A stretch of DNA of 64,000 bases from Eulemur rufifrons (lineage: Eukaryota; Chordata; Mammalia; Primates; Lemuridae). The DNA lies in contig NC_090997.1 of assembly GCF_041146395.1 (NCBI RefSeq), forward strand, positions 35,691,501 to 35,755,500. The letters run 5' to 3'. Below are positions 28,620-41,424 of this stretch, one piece after another. The notes under the pieces are model-generated. The model searched no databases. It worked only from the letters and a program-made list of their open reading frames with translations, and had not been told where the DNA came from. Every line of letters starts with the position of its first letter. The stretch's first letter is position 1. A program made the position numbers and the translations under genes.

Positions 28620-29110
28620 CTGATGGAAAACTTCAGGCACAGATGGTTTTGCTGGCAAATTTTTAGGGAAGAAATAATATCAATTCTGCAAATTCTACCA
28701 AACATTTTTTTAAAAAATACCAATTCTGCACATTCTCTTCCAAGAAATAAAAGAAGAGGGAACAGTTCCCAACTCACTTTATCAAGCCAGCATTACCCTG
28801 ATACCAAAGCAGAAAAAGACATTACAAGAAAAGGAAACTACAGACCTCATGAACATAAACCAAGTGTCAGTGAACTACGGTCTGTGGGCTGGCCATCTGT
28901 ACATGAAGTTTTATGGGAATGCAGCCATAGCCATTTGCTTGCTATGGCAGAGTCGAGCAGTTACAGATGGGACAGAAAACATGTGGTCCACAAGTCAGCA
29001 ATATTTACCATACGGTCCTTTGAGGAGTTTGCCAACTCCCGACCATACATGCAAAATTCCTCAACAAAATAGTAACAAGTTGAGTCTAAAATATATAAAA
29101 GCATAAAATA
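28620..29110 (+). mobile_element. Old L1 ORF2 fragment split by a hAT element
   Basis: Left part CCAACTCACTTTATCAAGCC and AGCATTACCCTGATACCAAA (ORF2 RT upstream region); right part CATGCAAAATTCCTCAACAA then AATAGTAACAAG. The two halves are contiguous in an intact L1, so the element between them is a later insertion. The open frame of 149 codons across the two is chance. Confidence 0.75.
28861..29042 (+). mobile_element. hAT (Charlie-like) MITE nested in L1
   Basis: AGTGTCAGTGAACTACGGTC, TGTGGGCTGGCCATCTGTAC, ATGAAGTTTTATGGGAATGC, CAGAGTCGAGCAGTTACAGA and TTTGAGGAGTTTGCCAACTC match a common mammalian hAT MITE. The outer ends are inverted (GTCAGTGAAC and GAGTTTGCCAAC). AACATAAA and ACCATACA could be a decayed 8-bp duplication. 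Confidence 0.65.
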
Positions 29111-29445
29111 CATACTGACCAAGTCTACACGGGGAAGTAAGGCAGGAGTGGGTGTCAGAGCCAAAGCTAAGGGTGAGGAGGGAATCTGTGCATGGAGACA
29201 GGGGCAACAGCCCACACAGGGTATTCAGGGCCCGAGTAGACAAACAGAATGTCTGTCCAGGGCTGCGGTGGCCTGGCGTGGGCTACAGGAACTCAAGTAA
29301 AATGAGGAAGGTGATCATGTTCCAGGAAGCAACGGCAATATGAGAATGGTTACCTACATGGGAGACTGAGGCAGCATGCAAACATATAGAGAATAATCTT
29401 CTTGCACCAAAAGGTAACTAAAAATCCTAAAAGAAGTCCTGAAAG

Positions 29446-29808
29446 TGTCCGGGCGCGGTGGCTCACGCCTGTAAACCTAGCACTCTGGGAGGCTGAGGTG
29501 GGCGGATCATTTGAGCTCAGGAGTTCGAGACCAGCCTGAACAAGAGCGAGACCCCATCTCTACTAAAAATAGAAAGAAATTATATGGACAGCTAAAAATT
29601 TATATAGAAAAAATTAGCCGGGCATGGTGGTGCATGCCTGTAGTCCCAGCTACTCGGGAGGCTGAGACAGGAGGATCGCTTGAGCTCAGGAGTTTGAGGT
29701 TGCTGTGAGCTAGGCTGACGCCACGGCACTCACTCTAGCCTGGGCAACAGAGTGAGACTCTGTCTCAAAAAATTAAAAAAATAAATAAATAAATAAATAA
29801 ATAAATAA
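29446..29808 (+). mobile_element. Alu SINE, strepsirrhine type, with perfect TSD
   Basis: Dimeric Alu with the lemuriform linker and right arm, and an (AAAT)n tail. A 17-bp perfect duplication AAAAGAAGTCCTGAAAG lies at 29,429-29,445 and 29,809-29,825. 29,110-29,429 to its left shows no feature I can name. Confidence 0.97.
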
Positions 29809-29825
29809 AAAAGAAGTCCTGAAAG

Positions 29826-32800
29826 AATCATGAGGATAGATCAAAAGGTAACAGCTTGAAGTGCGAGACCTGCCACTCTCTAAATTGTGGACAACTTGAG
29901 CATCAAAATAAATCAGGGTATTAATGGATTATAACCCACTAAATAAATATATTAATAGCTATTAATGAGTCCATACTAATATAAATAAATAAACACACAA
30001 ATAAATAAGAAGAAAGCAAAGCTCCTCTTTAGGGTAAAATGCCTACTAATAAGTGTCAAAGGAATATTGAACTATAAAAATTACCATTGGCAGCCATCAT
30101 ATATATAGTAATAATTAATTCAGCCAAGAAACATTGACAGATATTCAAACTAAAGGCTTGAGTGTGCTAGAGTCAATTGTTAAATCTTCAGGAATTTCAT
30201 GTCAGTTGTTAAAACTATTAATATTTAAATTATACAAATGTGCAATGAAATAAACTATATTTGAAACAAAGGTAACATACTCAGAGCTCACCATTTGGGC
30301 TCAAACACCTCACTCCAAGCCACTGTGGCCCTGAGCAGATACTCATTTGCTTTGGCCCTGTCCCCCTGCACAGAAGCCCTCTTTACTCTGCACTCGCTCC
30401 GGCCGCCCTTCCTCCTAGGTGCATGTCTACCTAATTTCCTCTGTGGAGGTAAAATTGTCCCGTGCAGCTCTGGACTTAAATTTTAAGTCAACACAGCCAG
30501 AGACAAAAAGCTTTCTTTCCCAATAGTTCTAGCAAATGTTCCAGGGCTGACACTGAATGTCTCAACTTAGGTCACACAACCATTTCTTCACCAATCACTG
30601 TGGAGGCGGTGGGGCAGGAAGAATGGGACGGAATATGCTGATTGTACAGGACAGGGCCAGGTGCTGCACCCTGGAATCAGGGAACGAGGTCAGCTTTTCC
30701 AGGACTATGTAGCTGAGGATGAGATGGAAGTTGATTCTCTGAAGGAAAACCACCAGGATAGGTGCTAGAACCAGAAGAAGGGAGAGTGGAAGCAGAGCAA
30801 GCAAGACAACATTGCAGGTACCTGCATATTTAGGCAACAAAGGACAGTAGAACCGTCAAAAGAGGCAAGAAAGAGCAGCCGTTCAGGTAACAGGAGCGCA
30901 GCATGCTAATGTCATGGGAAACAAGGGAAGAGTGTTTCAAGAAAGAAGGGGAGGCCAAAAGTGTTTTATGCAGCAAACACTGGGAGAATATACAGAAAGA
31001 AAAAAACCTTTGTATATAGCAATCACCAGTGACCTTGCAGGGGGCCACTTGAGCATAGTTGGGGGATGCAAGTTGTATTCCATGGACTTAGGGATTAAGT
31101 TGATGGAAAGGAGATAGAAGCAACAGGCAAAGTCTTTTCATTTTTAAGATGTTTGTCAGTGACAGGAAGAAATGAGATAAGATATGTATAAAGCATGATT
31201 TTTTAAAAGGGGGAAATGTGATATGTTTATGGTTAGGCAGGAAGGGACTAGTAAATTATGGCATATTTGGGAACTCTGGAAATTTATTCAGAAAAAGGGG
31301 TTAGATAGCTAATAGACTACTATTTGAGATGTGCTCCAAATGATATCACTTTCATATTTTCTAAGAAATTATTCTGGACTGCAAGCCAAGAACTTGTAAA
31401 GGGCAGGGAGTGTCTTACTCATTGGTTTACCAAAAAAGGCTGACACAGTGCCTCTGAATAAATTAATTAGTAAAAATAAAACATACTTTAACTGTGCTCT
31501 GTTGAAATAGAGGGCTCAAAATTGACAAATTGCACTTGGAAATCCTCAGATTTCAAATCTTCGCTATCCAAAAATATGAGAAGACAAAAACAAAAACAAT
31601 CTAACCAAAGCTGTGAAAATCCCACAGAGAGACATCACCAAGTAGTTTAGTCTGTATACTGAAACATCATATGTCTATACAGTAAGTCATTCAATTCCCA
31701 GGAGGATATTTACTCAATCATTTATTCCTCAAATATTTGAGTGCCTACTGTGTGTTTTGATAATAATGCATACCTATAATGTGAATGTCTTTTAGTATAG
31801 ATTGAGAAGCTCTTTTGTTTGTTTTTCAGTATTATCTAAAAATATCAATCACTGGGACAGCAATCCCATTTGGAATCTTGCTACATTCTCAAATGAGAAC
31901 ATGCTGTGCCTGGGATAGGAACCGAATCTCCTTGTCTCCCTTTCTCTGTTGTCCTACCTTGAGGCCAAGACTGGTTTAGAAGAATAATTGCCCATTTGAA
32001 CAGTGAGCATAGCTGCATACTTAAGGGAGTCCTTCGAAGTCTCCATCTACATAACTCTAATGAAAAAGGAGAATGAGAAACAAGTGAAGAAAAGTTCCTT
32101 CATAACACTGTAACACCTCCATCGGAATTTGTAGGGTTTGAGTTTTCATTTAGTTAGATTTGGCTAGAAAATCCTCCAAAGGGCACAAAAACAGATGCGT
32201 GATGAGGAAGAGCAGTTGTTCTGTTCTGCTTATTCTACGCAAACAAATATGTTGACAGGTTGCATGATAGAAATTTTATAAGCAAGTTTAGCTTCTCCTT
32301 TGAACTCAGGAAAGTAGTGTTCATCCCCCAGGCAAGAAAAGAAGTCGGGACTCTAAGTAAGCTGGTGCCCTGGTCGCATTCTCTCTCTTCTGGCTCACTG
32401 CTGCGTCTGTTTCCCAGCCAGTGGTTGGAGGGGAAAATTCCAGAGCAGCTGGGAGACCCACCTGTGCCAGGGGAAAGCCTAATTAAATAAATAGACACCT
32501 CTGACCATGTCACACTTCAGGCAAATATATCCCCCATTGTGTCCCCACCACCTCCGCAGAAGACCCTTTCCCTGCCATCTGGTTCCTGTTTCCCTCTCCT
32601 GACCATCCCTGAGCCTGCCCAGTCTCCCCTCCTCCCACTCCACGTCCTTCACACCTTTATACAGATGGTTCCATCGGCCAGTGATACCTTTCCTCCAGGA
32701 AACTAAAATCTCCTGGTTATGCCGCAGTGTGCTTATCTGAGAAAATAGTAACATCTGAAAAATATTGCCTCATCCATATGTCTTGCAACCTACAAACTGA

Positions 32801-33170
32801 GCCTAAGTTTCAGCCTAAAATTTTACTTTTGATCTTTTTCAGGGAAATCTAAACTCTATATTTGGTAATCCACTTTGAATTGATAAATCCTTAGAATCTC
32901 AACAAAAACAATACCAAAGAAACATCAAGAGAAATATTCAACATCATATACGTGATGGGTGCAATTTGACTTTCAGCCTAACTGTATATTGGGTTATCTT
33001 ATATATTATATTTAGAGCCACTATTGCTGGCTTCCTTTGCACACTTACAGCTGAAATACTAAAGGGCTTATCAGTATCAATAAGTATCATCAAAATTTTT
33101 TAAGTAAACAGCCATTCAAAAATTATAATTAAAGCCTATCATTTAAAAGGTCTTAAGAAACTGTAATTTA
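29826..33170. other. Gene-free stretch, mostly unassigned
   Basis: 29,826-30,250 has AT-rich, repeat-like sequence with AAATAAAT runs. 31,708-31,760 resembles an antisense MIR/L2 end (CAAATATTTGAGTGCCTACT). 32,500-32,760 may be an old L2-like part. No exon, RNA gene or clear mobile element otherwise. Confidence 0.5.
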
Positions 33171-33172
33171 AG

Positions 33173-33482
33173 GCTGGGCATGGTGGCTCATGTCCATAAT
33201 CCCAGCACTTTGGGAGGCTGAAGAAGGAGGCTAGCTTGAGGCCAGGAGTTGGAGGCCAGCCTGGGCAACACATCAAGACCTCATCTCTACAACAATTTTT
33301 TTTAAAAATTATCCAGGTGTAGTGGCATGCACCTGTAGTCCTAGCTACTTGGGAGGCTGGAGCGGGAGCATCGCTTGAGCCCAGGAGTTCCAGGCTACAT
33401 TAAGCTATGACCATGCCACTGCACTCTAGTCTGGGTGACACAGAGCAACCCTGTCTCAAAAAAAGAAAAGAAAAGAAAAAAG
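33173..33482 (+). mobile_element. AluJ-like SINE (old)
   Basis: GGCTGGGCATGGTGGCTCAT, TCCCAGCACTTTGGGAGGCT, TAGCTACTTGGGAGGCTGGA and GCCACTGCACTCTAGTCTGG. It lacks the lemuriform linker and right arm and is much more diverged than the other four copies, as expected for an AluJ from before the strepsirrhine split. Tail AAAAGAAAAGAAAAG. 33,482-35,420 shows no gene and nothing I can name. Confidence 0.9.
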
Positions 33483-35424
33483 ACACTATAACTTAAGCTT
33501 CTGAAGCACTTGGGGATTCAATAAATTCATTTCATATCAACTCTCATGACTATCACACATCATTTCTGTAAAGACAACCATAGCACCAGAATAACCAGAA
33601 AATATTTATATTCAACAATTTAATAGAGCTAATTATTCTAGTCTTAGGGCAATAAGGAATTACTAGAAGTTCCTTCTAATCTCTGATAAAGATCAAGAAA
33701 GAATAGCTTTATTACATGCATCAGAAGTTAGAGAATTTATCCACCAATCTGTCTTTTGTTTCTCTCACATACTTTTCTTCCTTACATGCCTAAGTTTTGA
33801 TGGCTTCTACACTGAAAATCAGGCTTTCTATTGGTTTTCCTAAGATAAGTTTTTGGTGTTTTTGGAGAGGGGGGACGTGAGCAATGGATAAGGAAGGGAG
33901 GAAAATGGAGATGACAACAGAACGACGTGCCACGAATAACGATGGTGTGAATGCCAAAAGATGACATGCTAATGGGATGAGACATTTGGGTCCACTCATA
34001 GCTGAATTGAGTCAAGCTGCTCTTGAAATGAGGCTCCCTTGGAACTTTAATGTGCAGATGATGCTAGTTGAAAAAAAAAATACCTTGAATGAAATCAAAC
34101 ACAATTGATAAAAGCTGGAAGAACTTCAAAAAGCAATCCATATAGCATTGGCGTAATAGAGCATTTCTTAGCTCTGGAAGCTGAAGGATTCTTACACCTA
34201 CAGAAGCTTTTTCGAGCACAGGCATTAATTAAATGATTGTTCTCACCTTTAGTGGGAATGCCTCTGCTCATCTCGATTGACCTTCTTCCCTTTCTCATGA
34301 TGAATGAAAAATAAGGAACAAAATCAAATGGTGGGTGTTATTCCGCTTGTTCGTATTTTTGAAAATTACCAAGTTATTTCAGGCAACTACCCTTGAGCCT
34401 TCTCATAAGTGTATTCAATCCAATACTTATATGAATACCATATTTTTGTGAGTCACCATCTTCAGAATTTCTTTTAGGGATTTGATAGACACTCAAGGAA
34501 AAGTTCTCAAAATACCGGAAGTAATGTTTTTGTTTTCTAGATTTAATCAACAAGCTAAGCTAAGATATTGTGGCCATAATTCTTCTTCCCATTGTTGAGC
34601 GGAATTTCTCTTTCTCCCACCCTCCCCCCAAATATATCTCCTCCCTCCACCAATTCTGTCATGTGTTTTTCTCTGCTTACTTTCCCTCCACATTCTGTTG
34701 TTCATCCCCTCACTTGATATTTCAGTAGCTTGCCTTCTGGAAAGGTTCTAATAGCATATCGGAACTCTCCAGGGAAGCAGAACTCAATAAGCCTAATGAA
34801 CAAATCTGGTTTTATCGAAAATTTATTTGCTTTTTCAATACAACACAAAATAATGGCAGTTTTCAAACAACCCGTTTTTGTGCTTTCTGGGAACTGGGAA
34901 CAGAAAAGTAAGTTTAAAAAAAAAAGAATTTATTAGGAGTGGCAAAGTGGAACCTGACAAAGCCTTAGGACTGACTGGATGAAGACACTAGGGCATTTTA
35001 AAGTGAGTGTCCACAAGAGCCCTGGGACCTGCAGGCTGCTGAGATGTTAAGCAGTGATGGCAATTCACTGGGATCTAGTCAGTGACTTAATTCTCCTTAA
35101 CTGTAGCATTTAGAAATCAAGGGAAAGGCTGCCTTCTCCTACGTGAACTCCTTACAATTCCAGTTCTCCCCAACTTCTTGCGTCATTGCATCAGTTTTCC
35201 TTATCTGGAGGAAATCCAGCCTTAGATTATGTCTGGCTTGAAAGAGTTTTCCCTTGGTATTCTTCTCTTCCAAAGATAAATTTCTCTGCAGTGTCTGAGA
35301 TGGTTTCCAAGTTGGCCTGTTTGTGCTTGTATCTGTTTCCATTATCTAAAGGTGACAAGGCTTGCCCTCCAGTCCAGCCCACCACTTTCCCTTTCAGCCA
35401 TTTATGCCACGTGTGATTCCAATC

Positions 35425-35560
35425 AGAGGATAATTTCCACCTCTTTTACACGAGGTGAAATAGAGACTTGGAAAAGTCAAAGCATCTTCCCAAAGGTCAC
35501 TGAACTAGTTAGTGGGCAATCCACTTCTAATTCCAATCTAGTGTTCTTTTCTTAACTCAT
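35425..35560 (-). mobile_element. MIR-like fragment
   Basis: TTACACGAGGTGAAATAGAG, CAAAGGTCACTGAACTAGTT and AGTGGGCAATCC match antisense MIR core sequence. Confidence 0.5.
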
Positions 35561-35584
35561 GTACCCTTGTGTATCATTCATGGT

Positions 35585-35790
35585 CCCAAAAGGAAAGAAA
35601 TTTCCCACAGAGGGCATAAATGACAAGACTTTAACAGATGATTTACAGAGGTGTGAGCAAGTTAAGGAAATATTAACAAAGAATGGTGAAGCATCTAGAA
35701 ACTAGAAACAGGAACTTGCTGGTGGGAAGACATTACCACCCCGAGTGCTGAAGAGACACAGGGAGAAAACATCCACATGGGAGCTCAGTG
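35585..35790 (+). repeat. Unassigned repeat, related to 27,005-27,230
   Basis: GATGATTTACAGAGGTGTGA and GCTGAAGAGACACAGGGAGA line up with TATTTACAGAGGTACGAG and CTGAAGAGACAAGTGGAGAC of the copy at 27 kb. Family not named. 35,790-37,300 shows no gene. Confidence 0.4.
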
Positions 35791-37303
35791 AGAGCTGGAG
35801 CCAAGGAGAGGAAGAAGACGGCCCGCCCCGCAGAAGGAGAATAGCTGTCTCCTCCTCCCTCTGATCTCCTACCCCCAACCCTAAGCCACTCAGTGAAACA
35901 GCCCAAGTGATTTATTCCTAAGGACTCAGCTTCCAGAGTCCAAGAGTGGAGAAGAGATTGGGGAAGTAGGGCTGCAGGGTGGGAAAAAGGAGCACACTTT
36001 ATTTAATGTGCTCCTTTGCAAGGAACATTAATTTGCAAGTTAATGTTTCCAGTTTTGAAGGTATAATTCACGCCAGTAGAGGTATAAATCATTCCAATTT
36101 AAAATAATCCACTTATACTTAACTTGAAATTTCATCCTTGTGTAATCTTACTTGTAAAAAGAGCACATGACCTCAAATATTCCTAAAAACTATAAGACTT
36201 CTTTTTTTTCCAGTCAACCAATCATCTAGCTTCCAGAAATTCATGTTACTAAGCCATGTACTTTCTGAAGTGCAGTGTGAGCTTCCCAAGGAGAGTCTAC
36301 ATAAACCATGTGAGAATTTTTCGTGGCCCTTGTCTTGAGAGGCTCCATGGAAAAAGCTGGAGAGGCCATGAACATATAATCAATGCAAGGCATTTTGATT
36401 GCTGAACTAACACTTTTCCTCAGCACTCACAGTCACTGAGTTCTGTGAAGTCTCAGTTCCAATATTCCAAGGACTCAAAGGACCCTTGTGTCTCATCAAA
36501 GAGGAACATCCTTTGTTCTCAGATCTCTTTGTATCCCTACTGGTCTACAGCACTATTTATGAACATTTTCTATCCTATGTCTCTAACAGTGCTTATTCTA
36601 TCTTCTACATATTTCCACCAACCAAAAGGACTATGGAGCCTAATTATTTATAATTTGTGTTACTAACAGAATAAGTATATTGAACTTGCATCTTCAAATA
36701 TCCACACACTGCCATTCCTCAAATTCTAATATGATCTTCACCCCTCCCCAGAAAAAAATGCTCCCTCCAATAATGGAGAATCACTAACTTAGAGTTCTTA
36801 GAGTCTCTGGGCCACATAGGTAGAAATCATTCAGATTGAATAGATAGAAACCGTGCAATTTATATTTTGATAGCCCAATATTCTCCTGCAGTTATTGCCA
36901 ACCTCCCAGACAGAAGAAGTTTTCCCTGGCTTTTCATGATTTGGTATAGACTGGGCCTGTCACACATATACAACTGGTACAGCTATTGGCTCCAAGATTC
37001 CTCATAAAAATGGAATAGACTTTCTTGGCCAGCCTGATCCATATGATGTGGAACCTTTACCTTTAGAATTCATGTCTACAAAATGTGACAACTCAAGGAG
37101 ACCTCCAGGCTGACCTATGGTTTTAAAAAGGCAGGATTCTGCTAAAATTCCTTTTCTTAGCCCTTTGCAATTTCATTCACCTTCTTCTTTCCATAATATC
37201 TGGTGCCTTTATAAATTCCTCTGCTTTTCTTTAATTAAACTGTTTTTCAAAATTCATTTGCCCTGGAGGATAGATCACTAATAACACCTTAATGTGTAAT
37301 CTA

Positions 37304-37334
37304 CCTCACCTCACCTCACCTCACCTCACCTCAC
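37304..37334 (+). repeat. (CCTCA)n pentanucleotide repeat
   Basis: About six tandem CCTCA units. Likely polymorphic. Confidence 0.93.
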
Positions 37335-37689
37335 TTTACTCCACCTACAATAGTATTTGAATTTAAGCAGTGATCGCAGTCAGATAGGCAAAGAGCATGC
37401 CAAGCACCTGCAGACACTGAGACTGATCTCTAAAAGCAAAAGTCTATGACATCAAATCCCCTGAGTTTCTGACCTCTGCTCATCCCTGGTTCTACTTTTG
37501 CTTTCCCATCCTAGAATTCTGTGATCCCTCTGTGCCTCTACCAGATCCAGAACTTGGCATCCTTTAGCTTTTTCTTTTTAATAGAACAGATTTATTGAGA
37601 TACAATTCATTCATTTAAAGTGTACAATTCAACAGTTTCTACAATAGTTAGTACATTTGGTAATACTGTATTAATGTATGTTGTGGCAC

Positions 37690-39522
37690 ATTATTTGGTA
37701 TATTTCCAAAGAAATTGCACCATTTTACATTCTCATCATTGGTGTGTGAGGGTTCTGATTTCTCCACATCCTTGTCCATGCTTGTTCTTTATTACGGCCA
37801 TCTAACGGGTGTGAAGTGGTATTTCATGTGGTTCTGACTTGCATCTCCCTGATAGATAACGATGTTCAGCACCATTACATGTGCTTATTCACCATCTTTA
37901 CATCTTTGGAGAAATGTCTATTGAGATCCTATACCCATTTTGATGGGGTTACATGTCTTTTATAATTAAGTTTTAAGTGCCCTTTATGTATTTTAGATAT
38001 AAGTCCCTTATCAGATATATGACTTGTAAATATTTTCTCTAACAATATGGATTGTCTCTTCACTTGCTTGATGGAATCCTTTGAAGCACGAAACTTTTTA
38101 GTTTTGATGAACTCCAAGTTATCTACTTTTCATTTGTTGCTTATACTCACATCTAAGGAGGCTTTGCCTAAAGCAAGGTCACAGAGATTTATGCCTATAT
38201 TTACTTCTAAGAGGCCTATAATTTAACCTGTTACATTTCATTCAATAATCTGTTTTGAGTTAACTTTTGTATATGATGTGCAGGAGTCCAAATTTACTCT
38301 TTTGCACGTGCATGTCCAGGAGTCTCAGCATAATTCATTGAAGGCTATTTCTTTCCCCATGGAATTGTCTGGGCACCCTTCTTGAAAATCAATTCAACAT
38401 AAACGTAAGGGTTTAATTATGGACTCTCAACTCCATTCCATTGTTCTATATGTCTATCTTAATGCCAATATCACATTTTCTTGTTGACTGTAGCTTTGTA
38501 GTAAGCTTTAAAATCAGAACGTGTGGGCCCTCCAACTTTGTTCTTTTTCAAGGTTGTTTTGGCTATTCTAGTTTCCTTGAACTTCCATATAAATTTTAGG
38601 AGCAGCTTGTCAACATCTGTGAAGAAACAAGCTGGGATTTTGATAAATATTTGTTTAATCCATTGATCAATATTAAGAATATTGCCACCCTAACAATATT
38701 AAGTCTTCAGATCTGTGAATATGGGATGTCTTTCTATTTAATTAGGGCTTCTTTAATTTCTCTCCACATTTTTTTAAAATTTTCAGAATATAAGTGTTAC
38801 ACTTCTTTTGTTAAATTTATTTCTTAGTATTTTGTTCTTTTAAAATGGAATTGCTTTCTTAATTTATCTTTCTGATTGCTCATTGCTAGTGTGTAGAAAC
38901 TCAACTGATTTTTGTATATTGATCCTGAATGTTGCAACCTTATTCAACTTGTCTATTAGTTCTCACGGTTTTGTTAGTCGATTCCTTAGAATTTTGTATA
39001 TGCAACATTATTTCATCTGCAAATAGATATAGTTTTTCTTCTTCCTTTCCAATCTGGAAGATTTTCATTTCTTTTTCCTACCAACCACCCTGCCTAGAAC
39101 CTCCAGTATAATATTAAATAGAAGTGACAAAAGTGAACATCTTTATGCCTAATATTAGGGACAAAGCGTTTAATCTTCCACCATCAAGTTTGATTTTAAC
39201 TATGGTGTTTTTGTAGATTCCCTTTATCAGGTTGAGAAAGTTCCTTTCTATTCCAAGTTTATTGAGTGTTTTTATCCTGAAGTCATGTTGCATTTTGTCA
39301 AATGCTTTTGCAAGTATATGGAGATGATTGTGTGGGCTTTTTTTGTACTTTTTTATAGATATGGTGTCTTACATTAATTTATTTTCAAATGTTAAACCAA
39401 TCTTGAATTCTTGGTCACCATTTATAATTCTTTCTATATGCTAATGAATTTTGTTTGCTAGTATTTTCTTGGGGATTTTGTCATTTATATTCATAAAAGA
39501 TATTGGTCTATAGTTCTGTTTG
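37690..39522 (-). mobile_element. Old L1, antisense ORF2
   Basis: TCTCATCATTGGTGTGTGAG, TTCTCCACATCCTTGTCCAT, TTGCATCTCCCTGATAGATA, TATAAGTCCCTTATCAGATA, TTTTGTCAAATGCTTTTGCA and AAAAGATATTGGTCTATAGT run in the order of an antisense ORF2 from its C-terminal end back into the RT. Many stops. It ends abruptly at an MST-type LTR. Confidence 0.88.
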
Positions 39523-39919
39523 TGCTATGATTTAAATATCCCCTCCAAAATTCATGTTGAAACTTCATTCTCATTGTGGTGGTATTAATAGGTGGGGCCT
39601 TTTGGGAAGTAATTAAGTCATGAGGGCTGTAATGAATAGATTAGTGCCTTATAAAAAAATCTGGAAGGAGCTACCTTAGGCCTCTTTTGCCCTTCCACCT
39701 TCCACCATGTGAGGACACAGCACCTGTCCCTTCTGAAGGATGCAGCACCAAGGCACCATCTTGGAAGCAAGGAATAGGGTTCTCCCAGACACCAAACCTG
39801 CCAGCACCTTGATCTTAGACTTCCCAGCCTCCAGAACTATGAGAAATAAAGTTGTTTCTGTTGTTTATAAATTACCCAGTCTCAGGTATTTCGTTATAGC
39901 ACCAAAAATCGACTAAGAC
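39523..39919 (+). mobile_element. Solo LTR, MST type (ERVL-MaLR)
   Basis: TGCTATGATTTAAATATCCC, CCAAAATTCATGTTGAAACT, GGTGGGGCCTTTTGGGAAGT, CTTCCACCATGTGAGGACAC, CTTGATCTTAGACTTCCCAG, CCTCCAGAACTATGAGAAAT and the end ATCGACTAAGACC are the full MST/MaLR LTR order. No internal retroviral sequence. The L1 does not resume on the right, so a deletion or older junction is likely. Confidence 0.93.
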
Positions 39920-40039
39920 CTGGAATACTACTCTAGAAGAGTCTTTAATGAGTTCTCACAGGATTTGTATCTAGCATAATTTTTCAATATGGTAAAACAT
40001 ATTATAAATATTGGCATTAATCGCCCCATAACTCTAGAG

Positions 40040-40180
40040 GTAAGCATAAGGCCCAAATTTTTAGTACTTCGGAATTGACACATTGAGAAACTTATTAAGA
40101 TTACAATTAGAAAGCATCTGCACCAAGGTTCAAACCCAGATCCAAGAGCAAAGTTTGCACTCCTAACTACATTATGATTT
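40040..40180 (-). mobile_element. MIR fragment
   Basis: CACCAAGGTTCAAACCCAGA and TTTGCACTCCTAACTACATT match the antisense MIR end. Confidence 0.55.
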
Positions 40181-40264
40181 ATAAACAGGATTATTCTTGC
40201 ATCACCACAGGTAAACGGTAAGGAGAGCACAGTGTCAGAGAAATGCATAGATCAGAAAATTCTT

Positions 40265-40425
40265 TTCTAACTGCATGACCTCCGGTAACGGTTTAATTTT
40301 GTTGAAACTCTTTTATCTAATCTGTACAATGAGGACAATAATACTTACCAGAATGCCTAAGTGGAGTCACTTAGTACCACACCAGGCACAAAACAGGTTA
40401 TAAGTCTGTTTTATTTCCTGTCTTT
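40265..40425 (+). mobile_element. MIR fragment
   Basis: AACTGCATGACCTCCGGTAA, AATCTGTACAATGAGGACAA and ACCACACCAGGCACAAAACA match the sense MIR core and end. 40,425-41,420 shows no gene. Confidence 0.6.
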
Positions 40426-41424
40426 AAAATATCCATAGAAAATATTTTATAATTTAAAAGTTATCTTAATATCTAACTTAATATGTTCTTATGAAAATTA
40501 CATTTGGATTCTATTCTGAGTATGATAATCAAGAAACCAAGAAATTAAAGATTAAAAATAAAATACCTTTTTATAAGAAAATATAAAGTTAAAAGGTGTA
40601 GAGACAAGGAAAAAAATGTGTAAGTTATCTTTGTTTGTTGGGCTCCACTCAAATAAGTTACCCTTAATCAACTGTTCCAGTGTCATTTGGTTTGAGTAAC
40701 CTAAACAACAGAAATTTAAACTGATAAATATCTCACATCTGCTTTAATTTGGCAACCATAGAAAATGTTCTGATTAAAGGTATTTCCCATTTGACATGCT
40801 TGTTTTATCCTATTTCGGGTAACTTTAGCTACAATCAAAACTCCAATGAATGACAGTCATTCCCATCAGTACCTCTCAACAAAACATCATTTTTATAACA
40901 AACTCATTGTCTAACTATCCTGCCAGGTGTTGACTCTTTGGGGAGTGGCTTGGGAAAAAGAGCTCTTTTTGATGAAAGAAGATAAAACATCTTTTCTTCT
41001 GTGGCATTTCCTGAACACCTGAGGCTTTTTTCATTAATAACTAATGAGTCTTTGGAACAACCTCTATATCTTATTTTCCAGTAATGCACCTTGAAGAAGA
41101 ACAGAAGGTGAAATTTTTCCTATAGTCTACTCCAGCCAATTACTCTACTCTTCACCGTTCATGTCGCCTTTAATTCATAAATACAGAATAGTACCATTTA
41201 AAAAAGCATAACTATATAATAGCCCAAAGTTAGAAATAATTAAGCCTTCCTGTCATTAATGGCTCCCACACAGAGTAAAACACCCACAAAGGCATCTACA
41301 TTTGCTATGCAACAAAGCAGACATGAAGAACTCTAATTACACATGAACCATTCAATCTTCATACAGCATTTTGATAAGTTTCCAGTAGAGCCTGATATAT
41401 CAGGGAAAAGAGTTTGTTTCTCCT

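Noticed and set aside
31195..31225. Purine run then TGTGATATG, like a retroviral polypurine tract and LTR start
   Set aside because: No LTR pair, primer-binding site or retroviral coding sequence found around it.
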